Source: Thioalkalivibrio sp. K90mix (GTDB lineage Bacteria; Pseudomonadota; Gammaproteobacteria; Ectothiorhodospirales; Ectothiorhodospiraceae). From it: a stretch of 64,000 bases of DNA. The stretch covers positions 62,001-126,000 of the forward strand of contig NC_013889.1 of assembly GCF_000025545.1 (NCBI RefSeq), written 5' to 3'. A program made the translations under genes and the position numbers. The first letter of the stretch is position 1. Every line of letters begins with the position of its first letter. Positions 9,367-18,089 of the stretch are shown piece after piece. The notes beneath the pieces were generated by a model. That model had not been told where the DNA came from. It was given only the letters and a program-made list of their open reading frames with translations, and did not search any database.

Positions 9367-10557
9367 TTACTGATTGATGCTCTGGTAGTAGTCCATCAGG
9401 ATCTCGGCCACCTCCGGGCGGGAAAACTCGGGCGGGGGTGCCTCGCCGCGGCCCAGCATCTCGCGCACCTTGGTGCCGGACAGGAGCACGAAGTCCTCCT
9501 TCGTGTGGTCGGGCGCATCACACATCATGACCACGCGGCCGAGCTTCTTCGAGAAGGCGGTGTGGTCCGCTCGGAAGATCTCGATCTCCAGTGCGTCGCT
9601 CGGGACCTCCGTGTCGAAGATGGTCTGGGCGTCGAACGGTCCGTAGTAGTCCCCAACCCCGGCGTGATCGCGCCCGATGATGAAGTGGGTCGCCCCCATG
9701 TTCTGCCGGAACAGCGCATGGAGCACGGCCTCCCGCGGCCCGGCATAAAGCATGTCGAAGCCGTACCCGGTGATCATCACGGTGTTCGGGGGGAAGTAGA
9801 TCTCGGCCATCTTGCGAATGGCGGCGTCGCGCACCGGGGCCGGGATATCGCCGGGCTTCAGCTTGCCCAGCAGCATGTGGATCACCAGGCCATCGGCGCC
9901 CAGCTGGTCCAGTGCCATGCGGCATAGCTCCTCGTGAGCGCGGTGCATCGGGTTGCGGGTCTGGAAGGCCACCACCTTGTTCCAGCCGCGTTCCGCGATC
10001 TCGTTGCGGATCTCGACCGCAGTGCGGAAGGTGTCGGGGAAGTCATCCTGGAAATAGGAGAAGTGGAGCACCTGGATAGGGCCCGACACGCAGACGCGGC
10101 CCTCGCTGTTGAAGGCGGCCACCCCGGGGTGTTCCATGTCGGTCGTGCCGTAGACCTTCTGCGTCATGGTCTCCATCTGTTCGGGGGTGAACTCCTCGAT
10201 GGCCTCGACTTCCTGGATGGCGAGTACCGGGTTCCCCTCCATGTTGGGATCGCGCAGGGCAATTCGCTTGGCCCCGCGGATGGCGTCGGCATTCTCCAAC
10301 AGGTTTACCACCGGGACCGGGAAAAACAGGCCGCTGGTGGTCCGCATGTTCTCCGCGCAGTTCATCGCATCCGCGACATTCATGAAGCCGGTCAGGGGCG
10401 TGAAATAGCCCCCTCCCATCATCACGGCGTTGCCGGCGGCCGCCGAGCTGATCACCACGGAGGGGAGGCTTTCCGCCTCTTTCAGCAGGGCATGGTGTTG
10501 TTCGGGGTCGTAGACAAACAGGGGCTTCAGGGTGTCTGCACCGTGCGGTTTGATCAT
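9367..10557 (-). CDS. sat: Dissimilatory ATP sulfurylase
   Basis: 396 residues of the homo-oligomeric Sat type. It has QTRNPMHRAHEEL (residues 200-212), which carries the nucleotide-binding HxxH loop, and GRDHAGVGDYYG near 293. In sulfur oxidisers it runs in the ATP-forming direction: APS + PPi gives ATP + sulfate. It therefore completes the indirect sulfite-oxidation route begun by AprBA. The ATG at 10557 has AGGAG nine bases upstream. It is divergent from aprM across a 514-bp control region and has no kinase domain fused. Confidence 0.97.
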   Translation of the reverse strand: MIKPHGADTLKPLFVYDPEQHHALLKEAESLPSVVISSAAAGNAVMMGGGYFTPLTGFMNVADAMNCAENMRTTSGLFFPVPVVNLLENADAIRGAKRIALRDPNMEGNPVLAIQEVEAIEEFTPEQMETMTQKVYGTTDMEHPGVAAFNSEGRVCVSGPIQVLHFSYFQDDFPDTFRTAVEIRNEIAERGWNKVVAFQTRNPMHRAHEELCRMALDQLGADGLVIHMLLGKLKPGDIPAPVRDAAIRKMAEIYFPPNTVMITGYGFDMLYAGPREAVLHALFRQNMGATHFIIGRDHAGVGDYYGPFDAQTIFDTEVPSDALEIEIFRADHTAFSKKLGRVVMMCDAPDHTKEDFVLLSGTKVREMLGRGEAPPPEFSRPEVAEILMDYYQSINQ

Positions 10558-11071
10558 GGGGCTTTATCTCCTGCCGACGCTGGATGTGGGCTGCATGGAT
10601 TGGGCGGATTATCCCGCCGGGTGTCGTGCTCGGGCCGCATGCGGCCAGCCCGTCTGGTGGCCGGGCGCGCTGCAAATCGACCCTGAACGTAGCACAAGAT
10701 AGTCCATAAAGCGCCGGGTTACTTGACCCTCTGTCGGGCCGCGACCCCGGCAGGGCTGTGCAGATCAAGTGGTATCGGGGCTTGTAGCCCGGGGCTTAAT
10801 GCCCCCGGTTCGCTCGGGCGGAATGCCCGCCGCTGCGCGCTTTGCGATTGTTCAGGGGGCTTGATGCGGGCTGCAAAGTAAAGACCGGCTGAAGGGTCGT
10901 TGGGGGTGGGCGCCCGTCTGCGGGCGACCTTGATAGATTAGCGTTTCCCTAAATTAGCATATCGACCCATACATTCCCCTTATGTCGAGGCAAGCAACTT
11001 TGATTTGAAGCGCAAGAACGATTTATCACAGACTCAGTGGGCCCATTGGACACTCGAGGAGGCCTGACGCC
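10558..11071. promoter_or_regulatory. Divergent control region between sat and aprM
   Basis: No gene is supported in these 514 bases. The part nearest sat is GC-rich with several small hairpins, for example CGCCCG-TCTG-CGGGCG at 10911-10926. From about 10927 to 11035 the sequence becomes clearly AT-richer and is the likely aprM promoter area. I cannot place -35/-10 boxes convincingly. A segment at 10935-10951 (ATTAGCGTTTCCCTAA) resembles one IS5/MITE end but has no partner. Confidence 0.5.
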
Positions 11072-11902
11072 GTGATCACTAGCAATCCCTTTGCCGAACT
11101 GGCTGCGTTTATCCCACCAGCCGCAATGCAGGCGTATGTCGTGCTCATGGTCATCTTGGTGGCTGCTGGCACGATCCTCGACATGATGCACAAGAGGAGT
11201 GCCAAGTACTTTTTCGAGAACGCCAAGAAAGCCGAGAAGAACGCGACCCGTAGCGTGAGTGGTGGCGAAAAATTCTCGCTCGCGATGCAGACCATTGGGA
11301 AAGAGGTCATCACCTCTGGCGAATTCAAAAATCCGACGCGTCGTGCCTCCCATCTTTTCACCATGTGGGGCTTTATTGTTTTCGTCGTCTCTTCCGCCGT
11401 GCTGATTTTTGGCTACGCGGCCGAGCCTGCCGCCGGCGTGTGGCCGCTCCTGTGGCATCTGGGCGCCCTGTCGCTCGCCTTCGGTGGCTACTGGTTCTGG
11501 TTCTTCATTCGTGTCGATGTGAATTCCGAAGGCCGTCGCTGGTACCAGCTGGTCCGTGCCGATCTGTTCATCGTGTCGCTGCTGGCGATGTCGACGTTCG
11601 CCATCCTTTGGTCGCTGACCCAGGGCGCCGGTGCCCTCGGCTGGGTCTTCTTCGCGCTCTTCCTCGCGGCCACCACGACTCTGTTCGCAACGGTTTACTG
11701 GTCCAAGTTCGCGCACATGTTCTTCAAGCCCGCTGCGGCCTATCAGAAGCGCCTTACCCGGGCTGACGGTTCCGCCGAGAACCTCCCGACCCTCACGCGT
11801 GACGACCCCGAGCAACAGCAGCGCCACTCGATGGAGCTGTTGCGTGACGCGCCGATGGAGATGGGGAAGGGTATCCAGCGTGAAGCGCCCAACCACTACT
11901 AA
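11072..11902 (+). CDS. aprM: APS reductase-associated membrane protein AprM
   Basis: 276 residues. A GTG start at 11072 has GAGGAGG nine bases upstream. About five to six hydrophobic helices are visible (for example AYVVLMVILVAAGTIL, MWGFIVFVVSSAVLIFGYA and FFALFLAATTTLFATVYW) with positively charged loops. AprM is the putative membrane anchor or electron acceptor for AprBA in sulfur oxidisers that lack QmoABC; this role is proposed from gene linkage in the literature. It is followed 39 bases later by aprB in the arrangement aprM-aprB-aprA. Confidence 0.85.
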   Translation: MITSNPFAELAAFIPPAAMQAYVVLMVILVAAGTILDMMHKRSAKYFFENAKKAEKNATRSVSGGEKFSLAMQTIGKEVITSGEFKNPTRRASHLFTMWGFIVFVVSSAVLIFGYAAEPAAGVWPLLWHLGALSLAFGGYWFWFFIRVDVNSEGRRWYQLVRADLFIVSLLAMSTFAILWSLTQGAGALGWVFFALFLAATTTLFATVYWSKFAHMFFKPAAAYQKRLTRADGSAENLPTLTRDDPEQQQRHSMELLRDAPMEMGKGIQREAPNHY

Positions 11903-11941
11903 AGCCATTTACCCGAACATCAGCATCGATCGAGGACTACC

Positions 11942-12421
11942 ATGCCAACTTTCGTATACATGACCCGTTGCGATGGCTGTGGGTACTGCGTGGACATCTG
12001 CCCGTCAGACATCATGCATATCGACGAAACGACCCGTCGCGCCTACAACATCGAGCCCAACATGTGCTGGGAATGCTATTCCTGCGTGAAGGCCTGTCCG
12101 CACCACGCCATTGACGTGCGCGGCTACGCGGACTTCGCGCCACTGGGGCACAGCGTACGCGTCGACCGCGACGAAGAGCGCGGCACCATCGCCTGGAAGA
12201 TCAAGTTCCGCGACGGCCGGGAAAAGAATTTCCTGTCGCCGATCACCACCAAACCCTGGGGCAAGCATATCCCGCAGCTGGCCGACGTGCCCGCGCCGGA
12301 TCAGTCGATGCGGGACAGCCAGCTACTGTTCAACGAGCCCAAGTACATCCGCATGGATGAGGGGGATCTGCACACGCTGGAGGCCGCCGGTCTCAAACTG
12401 AAAGAAGGGGTGTACTACTGA
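11942..12421 (+). CDS. aprB: APS reductase beta subunit
   Basis: 159 residues. Two ferredoxin-type cluster motifs are visible: CDGCGYCVDICP (residues 10-21) and CWECYSCVKACP (near residues 42-53). A C-terminal tail wraps AprA in known structures. AprB accepts or donates electrons for the FAD-containing AprA in the reversible conversion of sulfite + AMP to APS. The stop overlaps the aprA start as TGATG, so the two are translationally coupled. Confidence 0.96.
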   Translation: MPTFVYMTRCDGCGYCVDICPSDIMHIDETTRRAYNIEPNMCWECYSCVKACPHHAIDVRGYADFAPLGHSVRVDRDEERGTIAWKIKFRDGREKNFLSPITTKPWGKHIPQLADVPAPDQSMRDSQLLFNEPKYIRMDEGDLHTLEAAGLKLKEGVYY

Positions 12422-14319
12422 TGGCCTACAAGACAATCGTCGAAGACAACATCGACATCCTGGTCTGCGGCGCCGGGCTCGGTGGCACGGGCGCCGCCTG
12501 GGAAGCCCGGTTCTGGGGCCAGGACAAGAAGGTCGTGATTGCCGAAAAGGCCAACATCGACCGCTCCGGGGCCGTGGCCCAGGGCCTGTACGCGATCAAC
12601 TGCTATATGGGCACCCGCTGGGGCGAAAACAACCCCGAGGACCACGTCCGCTACGCCCGTATCGACCTGATGGGCATGGTGCGCGAGGACCTGCTGTTCG
12701 ACATGGCGCGGCACGTGGACTCCACCGTGCACCAGTTCGAGGAATGGGGCCTGCCGCTGATGCGCGATCCGAAGACGGGCGCCTACCAGCGTGAAGGCCG
12801 CTGGCAGATCATGATCCACGGCGAATCCTACAAGCCGATCGTGGCCGAGGCCGCCAAGAAGTCGGCCGATACGATCTACAACCGCATCTGCGTCACCCAT
12901 CTGCTGATGGACGAGTCCAAGGAGAACCGGGTGGCCGGTGCCGTGGGCTTCAACGTTCGCACCGGTAACTATCACGTCTTCAAGTCGAAGACGGTGATCG
13001 TCGCCGCCGGCGGCGCCTCGATGATCTTCAAGCCGCGTTCCGTGGGCGAAGGTGCGGGCCGTGTGTGGTACGCGCCGTGGTCTTCCGGCTCGGCCTATGG
13101 TTTGCTGATCAACGCCGGTGCCAAGATGACCCAGATGGAAAACCGCATCGTGCTGGCCCGCTTCAAGGATGGCTACGGCCCGGTCGGTGCCTACTTCCTG
13201 CATCTGAAGACCCGCACGCAGAACTGCAACGGCGAAGAGTACGAGTCCAAGTGGTGGCCACAACTGCAGGAGATGGTCGGCAAGGAGTACCTGGATCCGG
13301 AGGCCTCCCACCGAACCCATCGCCCGATCCCGACCTGCCTGCGCAACCACGCATTCCTGAACGAGGTGAATGCCGGTCGTGGCCCGATCCACATGGTCAC
13401 CATGGAGGCCTTCCAGGATCCGCACCTCGAAGAGGTGGGTTGGGAGAACTTCCTGGGCATGACCGTCGGCCAGGCCGTGCTGTGGGCCGCCACTGACGTC
13501 GACCCCAAGAACGAGAACCCCGAACTGACCACCTCGGAGCCCTACGTGATGGGTTCGCACGCCACGGGTTGCGGTGCCTGGTGCTCCGGTCCGGAGGACG
13601 TCTCCCCGCCCGAATATTTCTGGGGCTACAACCGCATGACCAGCGTCGAAGGCCTGTTCGGTGCCGGCGATGCCGTGGGCGGGACGCCACATGCGTTCTC
13701 CTCCGGTTCGTTCACCGAGGGCCGCCTGGCCGCGAAGGCCGCCTGCAAGTACATCGACGATGGCAAGGCCGATGGCATCCGCGTCTCCGATTCGCAGATC
13801 AACAAGCGCAAAGAGGAGATCTACAAGCCGCTGGAACACTACAAGATCTACCGCAACGAGGTCGTGGCCGGTTCGGTCAATCCGAACTACATCAACCCGC
13901 GCCAGGGTCTTGACCGCCTGCAGAAGCTGATGGACGAATACTGTGGCGGCGTGACGGTCAGCTACATGACCAACGAAAAGCTGCTCAACATCGGCCTGAA
14001 GAAGATGCACATCCTCGAAGAGGACCTGGACAAGCTGGCGGCGGAGGACATCCACGAATTGCTGCGCGCCTGGGAGCTGAAGCACCGCGTGCGCACGGCC
14101 GAGAGTGTCTTCCACCACACGCTGTTCCGCAAGGAAACCCGCTGGCCGGGTTACTACTACCGCGGCGACTACATGAAGCTCGACGACAAGAACTGGCATC
14201 ACCTGACCGTCTCTCGTCGTGACCCGAAGACGGGCGAGTACACCATGGAGAAGGCGCCGTGCTATCACCTGGTCGACAAGGACGAGGCCCCGGCCGAGCC
14301 CGAGAAGGCGGAAGCCTAG
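12421..14319 (+). CDS. aprA: APS reductase alpha subunit
   Basis: 632 residues of the FAD-binding fumarate-reductase/succinate-dehydrogenase fold, at the usual AprA length. The N-terminal DILVCGAGLGGTGAAWEA supplies the dinucleotide-binding GxGxxG. The conserved regions around NRIVLARFKDGYGPVGAYFL and CRN-like TCLRNHAFLNEVNAGRG are typical of the AprA active site. It oxidises sulfite with AMP to APS in the cytoplasm, with AprB and probably AprM as electron route. It is followed by two hairpins (14329-14398) that should limit read-through into the downstream genes. Confidence 0.97.
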   Translation: MAYKTIVEDNIDILVCGAGLGGTGAAWEARFWGQDKKVVIAEKANIDRSGAVAQGLYAINCYMGTRWGENNPEDHVRYARIDLMGMVREDLLFDMARHVDSTVHQFEEWGLPLMRDPKTGAYQREGRWQIMIHGESYKPIVAEAAKKSADTIYNRICVTHLLMDESKENRVAGAVGFNVRTGNYHVFKSKTVIVAAGGASMIFKPRSVGEGAGRVWYAPWSSGSAYGLLINAGAKMTQMENRIVLARFKDGYGPVGAYFLHLKTRTQNCNGEEYESKWWPQLQEMVGKEYLDPEASHRTHRPIPTCLRNHAFLNEVNAGRGPIHMVTMEAFQDPHLEEVGWENFLGMTVGQAVLWAATDVDPKNENPELTTSEPYVMGSHATGCGAWCSGPEDVSPPEYFWGYNRMTSVEGLFGAGDAVGGTPHAFSSGSFTEGRLAAKAACKYIDDGKADGIRVSDSQINKRKEEIYKPLEHYKIYRNEVVAGSVNPNYINPRQGLDRLQKLMDEYCGGVTVSYMTNEKLLNIGLKKMHILEEDLDKLAAEDIHELLRAWELKHRVRTAESVFHHTLFRKETRWPGYYYRGDYMKLDDKNWHHLTVSRRDPKTGEYTMEKAPCYHLVDKDEAPAEPEKAEA

Positions 14320-14328
14320 GGTGCTAAC

Positions 14329-14400
14329 GTGACGGGGTCGGCTGCGGCCCCGTCACCACGGCTGGCAAGCGGCGATGGCCAACGCGTTCGCGCGTTGGTC
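14329..14400 (+). terminator. Tandem hairpins after aprA
   Basis: GTGACGGGG/CCCCGTCAC forms one stem (14329-14356). CCAACGCG-TTCG-CGCGTTGG (14379-14398) forms a second, with a stable TTCG tetraloop and a pyrimidine-rich TCTTCTCTTTC following. They are likely attenuating rather than absolute, because the next ORFs lie close and on the same strand. Confidence 0.65.
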
Positions 14401-14434
14401 TTCTCTTTCAACCGTCACCCCCGGGGGTTTCAAC

Positions 14435-14827
14435 ATGACCAGTGCAGCTGAAGCACAGCCGATGCCGGAGACCTCGATGAACATCATCGATCACTCCGAC
14501 GAGGAGATCCTGGAGATCGCCCACCCCATGTGGAACGATCTGATCAAATACTCGAACAAGGGCCAGTACGGCAAATTCGTCCGCCGGTTCTCCTACCACC
14601 TGCTGTTCGGCCTTAACGAGGTCGAGGTGGGCAAGCAATTCGCCCAGAGCGAGCTGACCCGCAACCTGAAGGAGGACTGGGATTTCCTCGGCATCATTCG
14701 CCGCGGCGAACATGTCACGGTCCTGTATCGGGTGCGCAGCACGAAGAAAGAAGGCGAGTGGCTCGGCCGCATGGTCCTCGGTTACGAGGAAGGCGAAGTG
14801 CGAATCTTCGGTGCGTCCATTTTCTAA
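14435..14827 (+). CDS. Hypothetical protein downstream of aprA, 130 aa
   Basis: I do not recognise a family. The ATG at 14435 has GGGGG ahead of it; the frame is open to 14375 but the upstream part overlaps the hairpin. The core (IIDHSDEEILEIAHPMWNDL onward) is charged and soluble, and ends in a strand-rich region (VTVLYRVRS, WLGRMVLGYEEGEVRIFGASIF) reminiscent of small alpha+beta barrels. It sits 115 bases after aprA and 16 before the FKBP gene. A link to APS reductase function is inferred from position alone. Confidence 0.75.
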   Translation: MTSAAEAQPMPETSMNIIDHSDEEILEIAHPMWNDLIKYSNKGQYGKFVRRFSYHLLFGLNEVEVGKQFAQSELTRNLKEDWDFLGIIRRGEHVTVLYRVRSTKKEGEWLGRMVLGYEEGEVRIFGASIF

Positions 14828-14843
14828 GACAGCGGGACTTTGA

Positions 14844-15356
14844 ATGACAGATGTAATCAAGGACAACAAGTACGTTGAGCTGAACTATCAGGTCATCGAC
14901 GAGAAATCCGGCCAGGTCCTGACCGAGGTGGAGTTCCCGCTGGGCTATGTGCACGGTGTCAATGAGGTCCTGTCACCCAAGGTAATGGGCGAGCTTGAGG
15001 GCAAGGCGCAGGGCGAAACCATCGAGGTCCCCATCGATTGCAATGCGCTGTACGGCCCGCGCGACGAGTCTCTGGTGATCACGGAAGCGATCGAAAACGT
15101 GCCAGAGGAATACCGCAAGCTCGGTACGGCGATCCTGATGGAAAACGATCGTGGCCAGACCAAGAGTTTTCTGGTCACGCGGCTCGACGACAAGACGATC
15201 ACCATCGATGGCAATAACCCGCTGTGTGGTCGGCAGGTGATTTTCAAGCTGAATGTGTTGTTGGTGCGTGATGCCACTGCGGACGAAATCGAGCATGGTG
15301 GCAAGGTGGAGTCGGGCCCGGAAATCGACAGCGGACGAGCGGTGCCCATCGAGTGA
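14844..15356 (+). CDS. SlyD-like FKBP-type peptidyl-prolyl isomerase
   Basis: 170 residues. The SlyD/FKBP layout is visible: an N-terminal half of the FKBP barrel (VELNYQVIDEKSGQVL), an insert-in-flap region around residues 70-125, then DGNNPLCGRQVIFKLNVLLVRDAT closing the barrel. SlyD-type proteins fold nascent chains in the cytoplasm, and some deliver metals; the His/Cys-rich metal-binding tail of E. coli SlyD is absent here. Position after aprMBA suggests, without proof, help in assembling the sulfur enzymes. Confidence 0.85.
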   Translation: MTDVIKDNKYVELNYQVIDEKSGQVLTEVEFPLGYVHGVNEVLSPKVMGELEGKAQGETIEVPIDCNALYGPRDESLVITEAIENVPEEYRKLGTAILMENDRGQTKSFLVTRLDDKTITIDGNNPLCGRQVIFKLNVLLVRDATADEIEHGGKVESGPEIDSGRAVPIE

Positions 15357-15448
15357 TGGAGCCCGTTCACCCGGCCTTTCAATAAGTCTGGGGAGTGAGA
15401 CCCGTATCTCCCATCCCCTCTTTTTCATCGAAGCGAGGTGAATAAACC

Positions 15449-15613
15449 ATGAGCCAGGATACCGAGAAGAAACACCCGCAGGTCCCCGACGGCAAGTCCC
15501 GTTACCTGGTGACCCGCCAGATGCCGCCCAACGAAAAGGGCTTCGTCGGTTACGAGACGATCTGGGAGTCCTTCCAGAAAGAGGCGGAGTACACCACGCC
15601 GAAGCGTCCCTGA
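15449..15613 (+). CDS. Small hypothetical protein, 54 aa
   Basis: A 54-residue ORF with GAGG ahead of its ATG (nine bases) and a terminator after it. It begins MSQDTEKKHPQVPDGKSRYL and is polar and basic, with aromatic residues near ETIWESFQKEAEYTT. It lies 93 bases after the FKBP gene on the same strand. Spacing, ribosome-binding site and following terminator support a real gene; I recognise no family. Confidence 0.55.
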   Translation: MSQDTEKKHPQVPDGKSRYLVTRQMPPNEKGFVGYETIWESFQKEAEYTTPKRP

Positions 15614-15659
15614 CGCCGGGGTAGCCGATAGCCGCGCCTTCGGTACTGGGGCGCCTTGC

Positions 15660-15697
15660 CGTCCGCTTGCGATGTTCATCGCCGGCGGACGTTTTTG
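15660..15697 (+). terminator. Terminator ending the apr-side gene group
   Basis: CGTCCGC (15660-15666) pairs with GCGGACG (15685-15691), followed by TTTTTG and a further T-run. Confidence 0.7.
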
Positions 15698-15763
15698 TTT
15701 TTGCAGGGCAGGGCCGGCCTGAGCATGGGCGCTCGAACGGCCGCCTGAAACTGCGGCCTCTCC

Positions 15764-17191
15764 CTACGAGGGGGCGCGTTCCGGCCCCTCGGGCGGCTCC
15801 TGCAACTCCGGCGGCCTTCCCGGCTGGGCCATGCGGTCCGGGTTGGCCCAGCGCATCAGGGCGAGGGCCAGCAAAATGGTGGGGATGCCAATGAGGGCGG
15901 AGCTCACAAAGAACCAGAACCAGCCCAAGTGCTCGGCAAACACCCCGGTAAAGCCGGCCAGGAACTGACCCGGGAGGGTCATGATCGAGCTGAACAGGGC
16001 GTACTGGGTCGCGGTGTAAGCCGAGTTGGTCAGGCTGGACAGGTAGGCGATGAACACCGAGATTGCCATCCCGCCGGAGAGGTTGTCCGCCATGATCGCG
16101 AACACCAGGCCGTAGATTTCCGGGCCCAGGGTGGCAAGCCAGGAGAACGTCAGGTTGGTGGCCGGGGCCAGGATGGCGGTCGCGATCAGCATGCGCATGA
16201 TCCCGAATCGGACGACCAGCAGGCCGCCCAGCGCGGCCCCGGTCAGGGTCATCGCCAGGCCGAAGGCGGCGGCGATGTTGGCAATCTCGTCCTTGGTGAA
16301 GCCCAGGTCGAGATAGAACGGATTGGCCATCACCCCCATGAAGATGTCGCTGATGCGGAAGATCGCGATGAACGCGATCACCACCAGCGCAATTCGCCCG
16401 AAGCGCTGCCAGAAATCCACGAACGGACACACCACCGCGCCGATGAACCAGGCCTTGAAGTCGCGCCAGAGTCCGGTGTCGGAGGTGTTGTTGATGTAAT
16501 GCACCACGCGCTCTTCCAGTTGCGCGGTCTTTGCGTCGCGCGGCGCGACCTCCGGCTCGCGCACGATCAGGGTGCAGACCACCCCCACCAGCATCAGTGC
16601 CGCCATCGCCATATAGGACAGGCTCCAGCTGCCGGCGGCCGCAATATGCAGGGCCCCCGCCCCGGCCGTCAGTAAAGCCACGCGATACCCGAAGACATAG
16701 GCGGCTGCCATGGCGCCCTGGCGCTCCTGGCTGACCGCCTCGATACGGTAGGCATCGATTGCGATGTCCTGGGTGGCGGCGCCAAAGGCGGTCAGTACCG
16801 CCCAGACCGCAACCAGCCAGAGCTGTTCGGTGGGGTCGGTGAAGGCGATCCCGAACAGCCCCAGCATGATGGTCGCCTGCGCCGCCAGCATCCACGCGCG
16901 CCGTCGCCCGAAGATCCGGGTCAGCAGCGGCAGTCGCATCCGGTCCACGATCGGGGCCCACAGCACCTTGATGCTGTAGGCCATGCCCACCCAGGAGAGG
17001 AAACCTATGGAGGCCAGTTCGACCCCGAGGTCGCGTAGCCAGGCGGTGAAGGTGCCGCCCGTCAGCAGTAGCGGAAGCCCGGCGGCAAAGCCGAGGAACA
17101 GCATGCCCACCACCCGCGGATGGCGGTAGACGGACAGTGCCTCGCGCCAGTCGCGGTTCGGCCGATTCTGCGACTCGGCAGCTGTGCTCAC
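15764..17191 (-). CDS. ampG: AmpG-family MFS permease
   Basis: 475 residues with about 12-14 hydrophobic helices and the AmpG/MFS hallmark GFAAGLPLLLTGGTFTAWL near residue 34. The conserved GAATQDIAIDAYRIE in helix 4 is typical of AmpG. AmpG carries anhydromuropeptides from periplasm to cytoplasm for cell-wall recycling and beta-lactamase signalling. The substrate is inferred from family. It is the downstream neighbour of xthA on the minus strand, 21 bases apart, so they may be co-transcribed. Confidence 0.88.
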   Translation of the reverse strand: MSTAAESQNRPNRDWREALSVYRHPRVVGMLFLGFAAGLPLLLTGGTFTAWLRDLGVELASIGFLSWVGMAYSIKVLWAPIVDRMRLPLLTRIFGRRRAWMLAAQATIMLGLFGIAFTDPTEQLWLVAVWAVLTAFGAATQDIAIDAYRIEAVSQERQGAMAAAYVFGYRVALLTAGAGALHIAAAGSWSLSYMAMAALMLVGVVCTLIVREPEVAPRDAKTAQLEERVVHYINNTSDTGLWRDFKAWFIGAVVCPFVDFWQRFGRIALVVIAFIAIFRISDIFMGVMANPFYLDLGFTKDEIANIAAAFGLAMTLTGAALGGLLVVRFGIMRMLIATAILAPATNLTFSWLATLGPEIYGLVFAIMADNLSGGMAISVFIAYLSSLTNSAYTATQYALFSSIMTLPGQFLAGFTGVFAEHLGWFWFFVSSALIGIPTILLALALMRWANPDRMAQPGRPPELQEPPEGPERAPS

Positions 17192-17212
17192 GAAGGTGCC
17201 CGCAGATGACGA

Positions 17213-17986
17213 TCAGGGGGTGTAGTCATAGTCGATCCAGAACGGGGCGTGATCGGAGTAGCGGTCGTCCGTATGGATGTACGGGTCCCGCGCGGTTTCT
17301 GCGATGCCGGGGGTGGCGATCTGGTAATCGATACGCCAGCCCACGTTTTTCGCCCAGGCCTGGCCGCGATTGGACCACCAGGTGTATTGCTCGGGCCGGT
17401 CGTCCAGTCGCCGGAAAACATCCACCATCCCGATCTCGTCGAACAAGTGATCGAGCCAGGCGCGCTCCTCGGGCAGGAAGCCGGAGTTTTTCTGGTTGGA
17501 TTTCCAGTTGCGCAGGTCGATCTCCTTGTGGGCAATGTTCCAGTCGCCGCAGATCACCCACTCGCGCCCGTCCTGCATGCGCTCGGCCAGCCACGGCCGG
17601 AAGAAATCCAGAAACCGCCACTTGGAATCCTGCCGGTGATCCCCCGAGGAGCCCGAAGGCAGGTATAGCGACACCACGGACAGATCCCCGAAGCGCATCT
17701 CGACGTAGCGACCCTCGTTGTCCGCTTCTTCGAAGCCGATGCGAGTAATGACCTCGTCCGGCTGGCGCCGGCTGTACAGGGCGACCCCGCTATAGCCGGG
17801 TTTCACCGCGTCCACATAGGCGCTGTGATAGCCGGGGGGATGGAAAGGCTCGCCCTGAATCTGGTGGATCTGGGCCTTGGTCTCCTGGATGCAGACCACG
17901 TCGGCCTCGGTCTTCGGGAGCCAGTCGAAGAAGCCCTTGCGGGCGGCGGCACGGATGCCGTTGGCGTTCATCGAGAGTATGCGCAT
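17213..17986 (-). CDS. xthA: Exodeoxyribonuclease III
   Basis: 257 residues of the EEP nuclease fold. Catalytic landmarks are present: MNANGIRAA at the start, VCIQETKAQ (Glu) near residue 33, LPSGSSG, ICGDWNIAHKEID (Asp/Asn) near 145, and SDHAPFW (Asp-His) near the C-terminus. It is an AP endonuclease and 3'-5' exonuclease of base-excision repair. It is divergent from pyrE. Confidence 0.95.
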   Translation of the reverse strand: MRILSMNANGIRAAARKGFFDWLPKTEADVVCIQETKAQIHQIQGEPFHPPGYHSAYVDAVKPGYSGVALYSRRQPDEVITRIGFEEADNEGRYVEMRFGDLSVVSLYLPSGSSGDHRQDSKWRFLDFFRPWLAERMQDGREWVICGDWNIAHKEIDLRNWKSNQKNSGFLPEERAWLDHLFDEIGMVDVFRRLDDRPEQYTWWSNRGQAWAKNVGWRIDYQIATPGIAETARDPYIHTDDRYSDHAPFWIDYDYTP

Positions 17987-18089
17987 GGCCGGGAACGATA
18001 CCGGCGCGCGCGCGTACAGGAAAGGGCCGGCGTGATGAATCCCGCCGTGCCTGTGTCAGAATACGGCGTTTTCCGACCGGAGCCCCGCG

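Noticed and set aside
10935-10951. ATTAGCGTTTCCCTAA resembles one end of the IS5/MITE family.
   Set aside because: No matching inverted partner or internal MITE sequence within several hundred bases; likely chance or a very old remnant.
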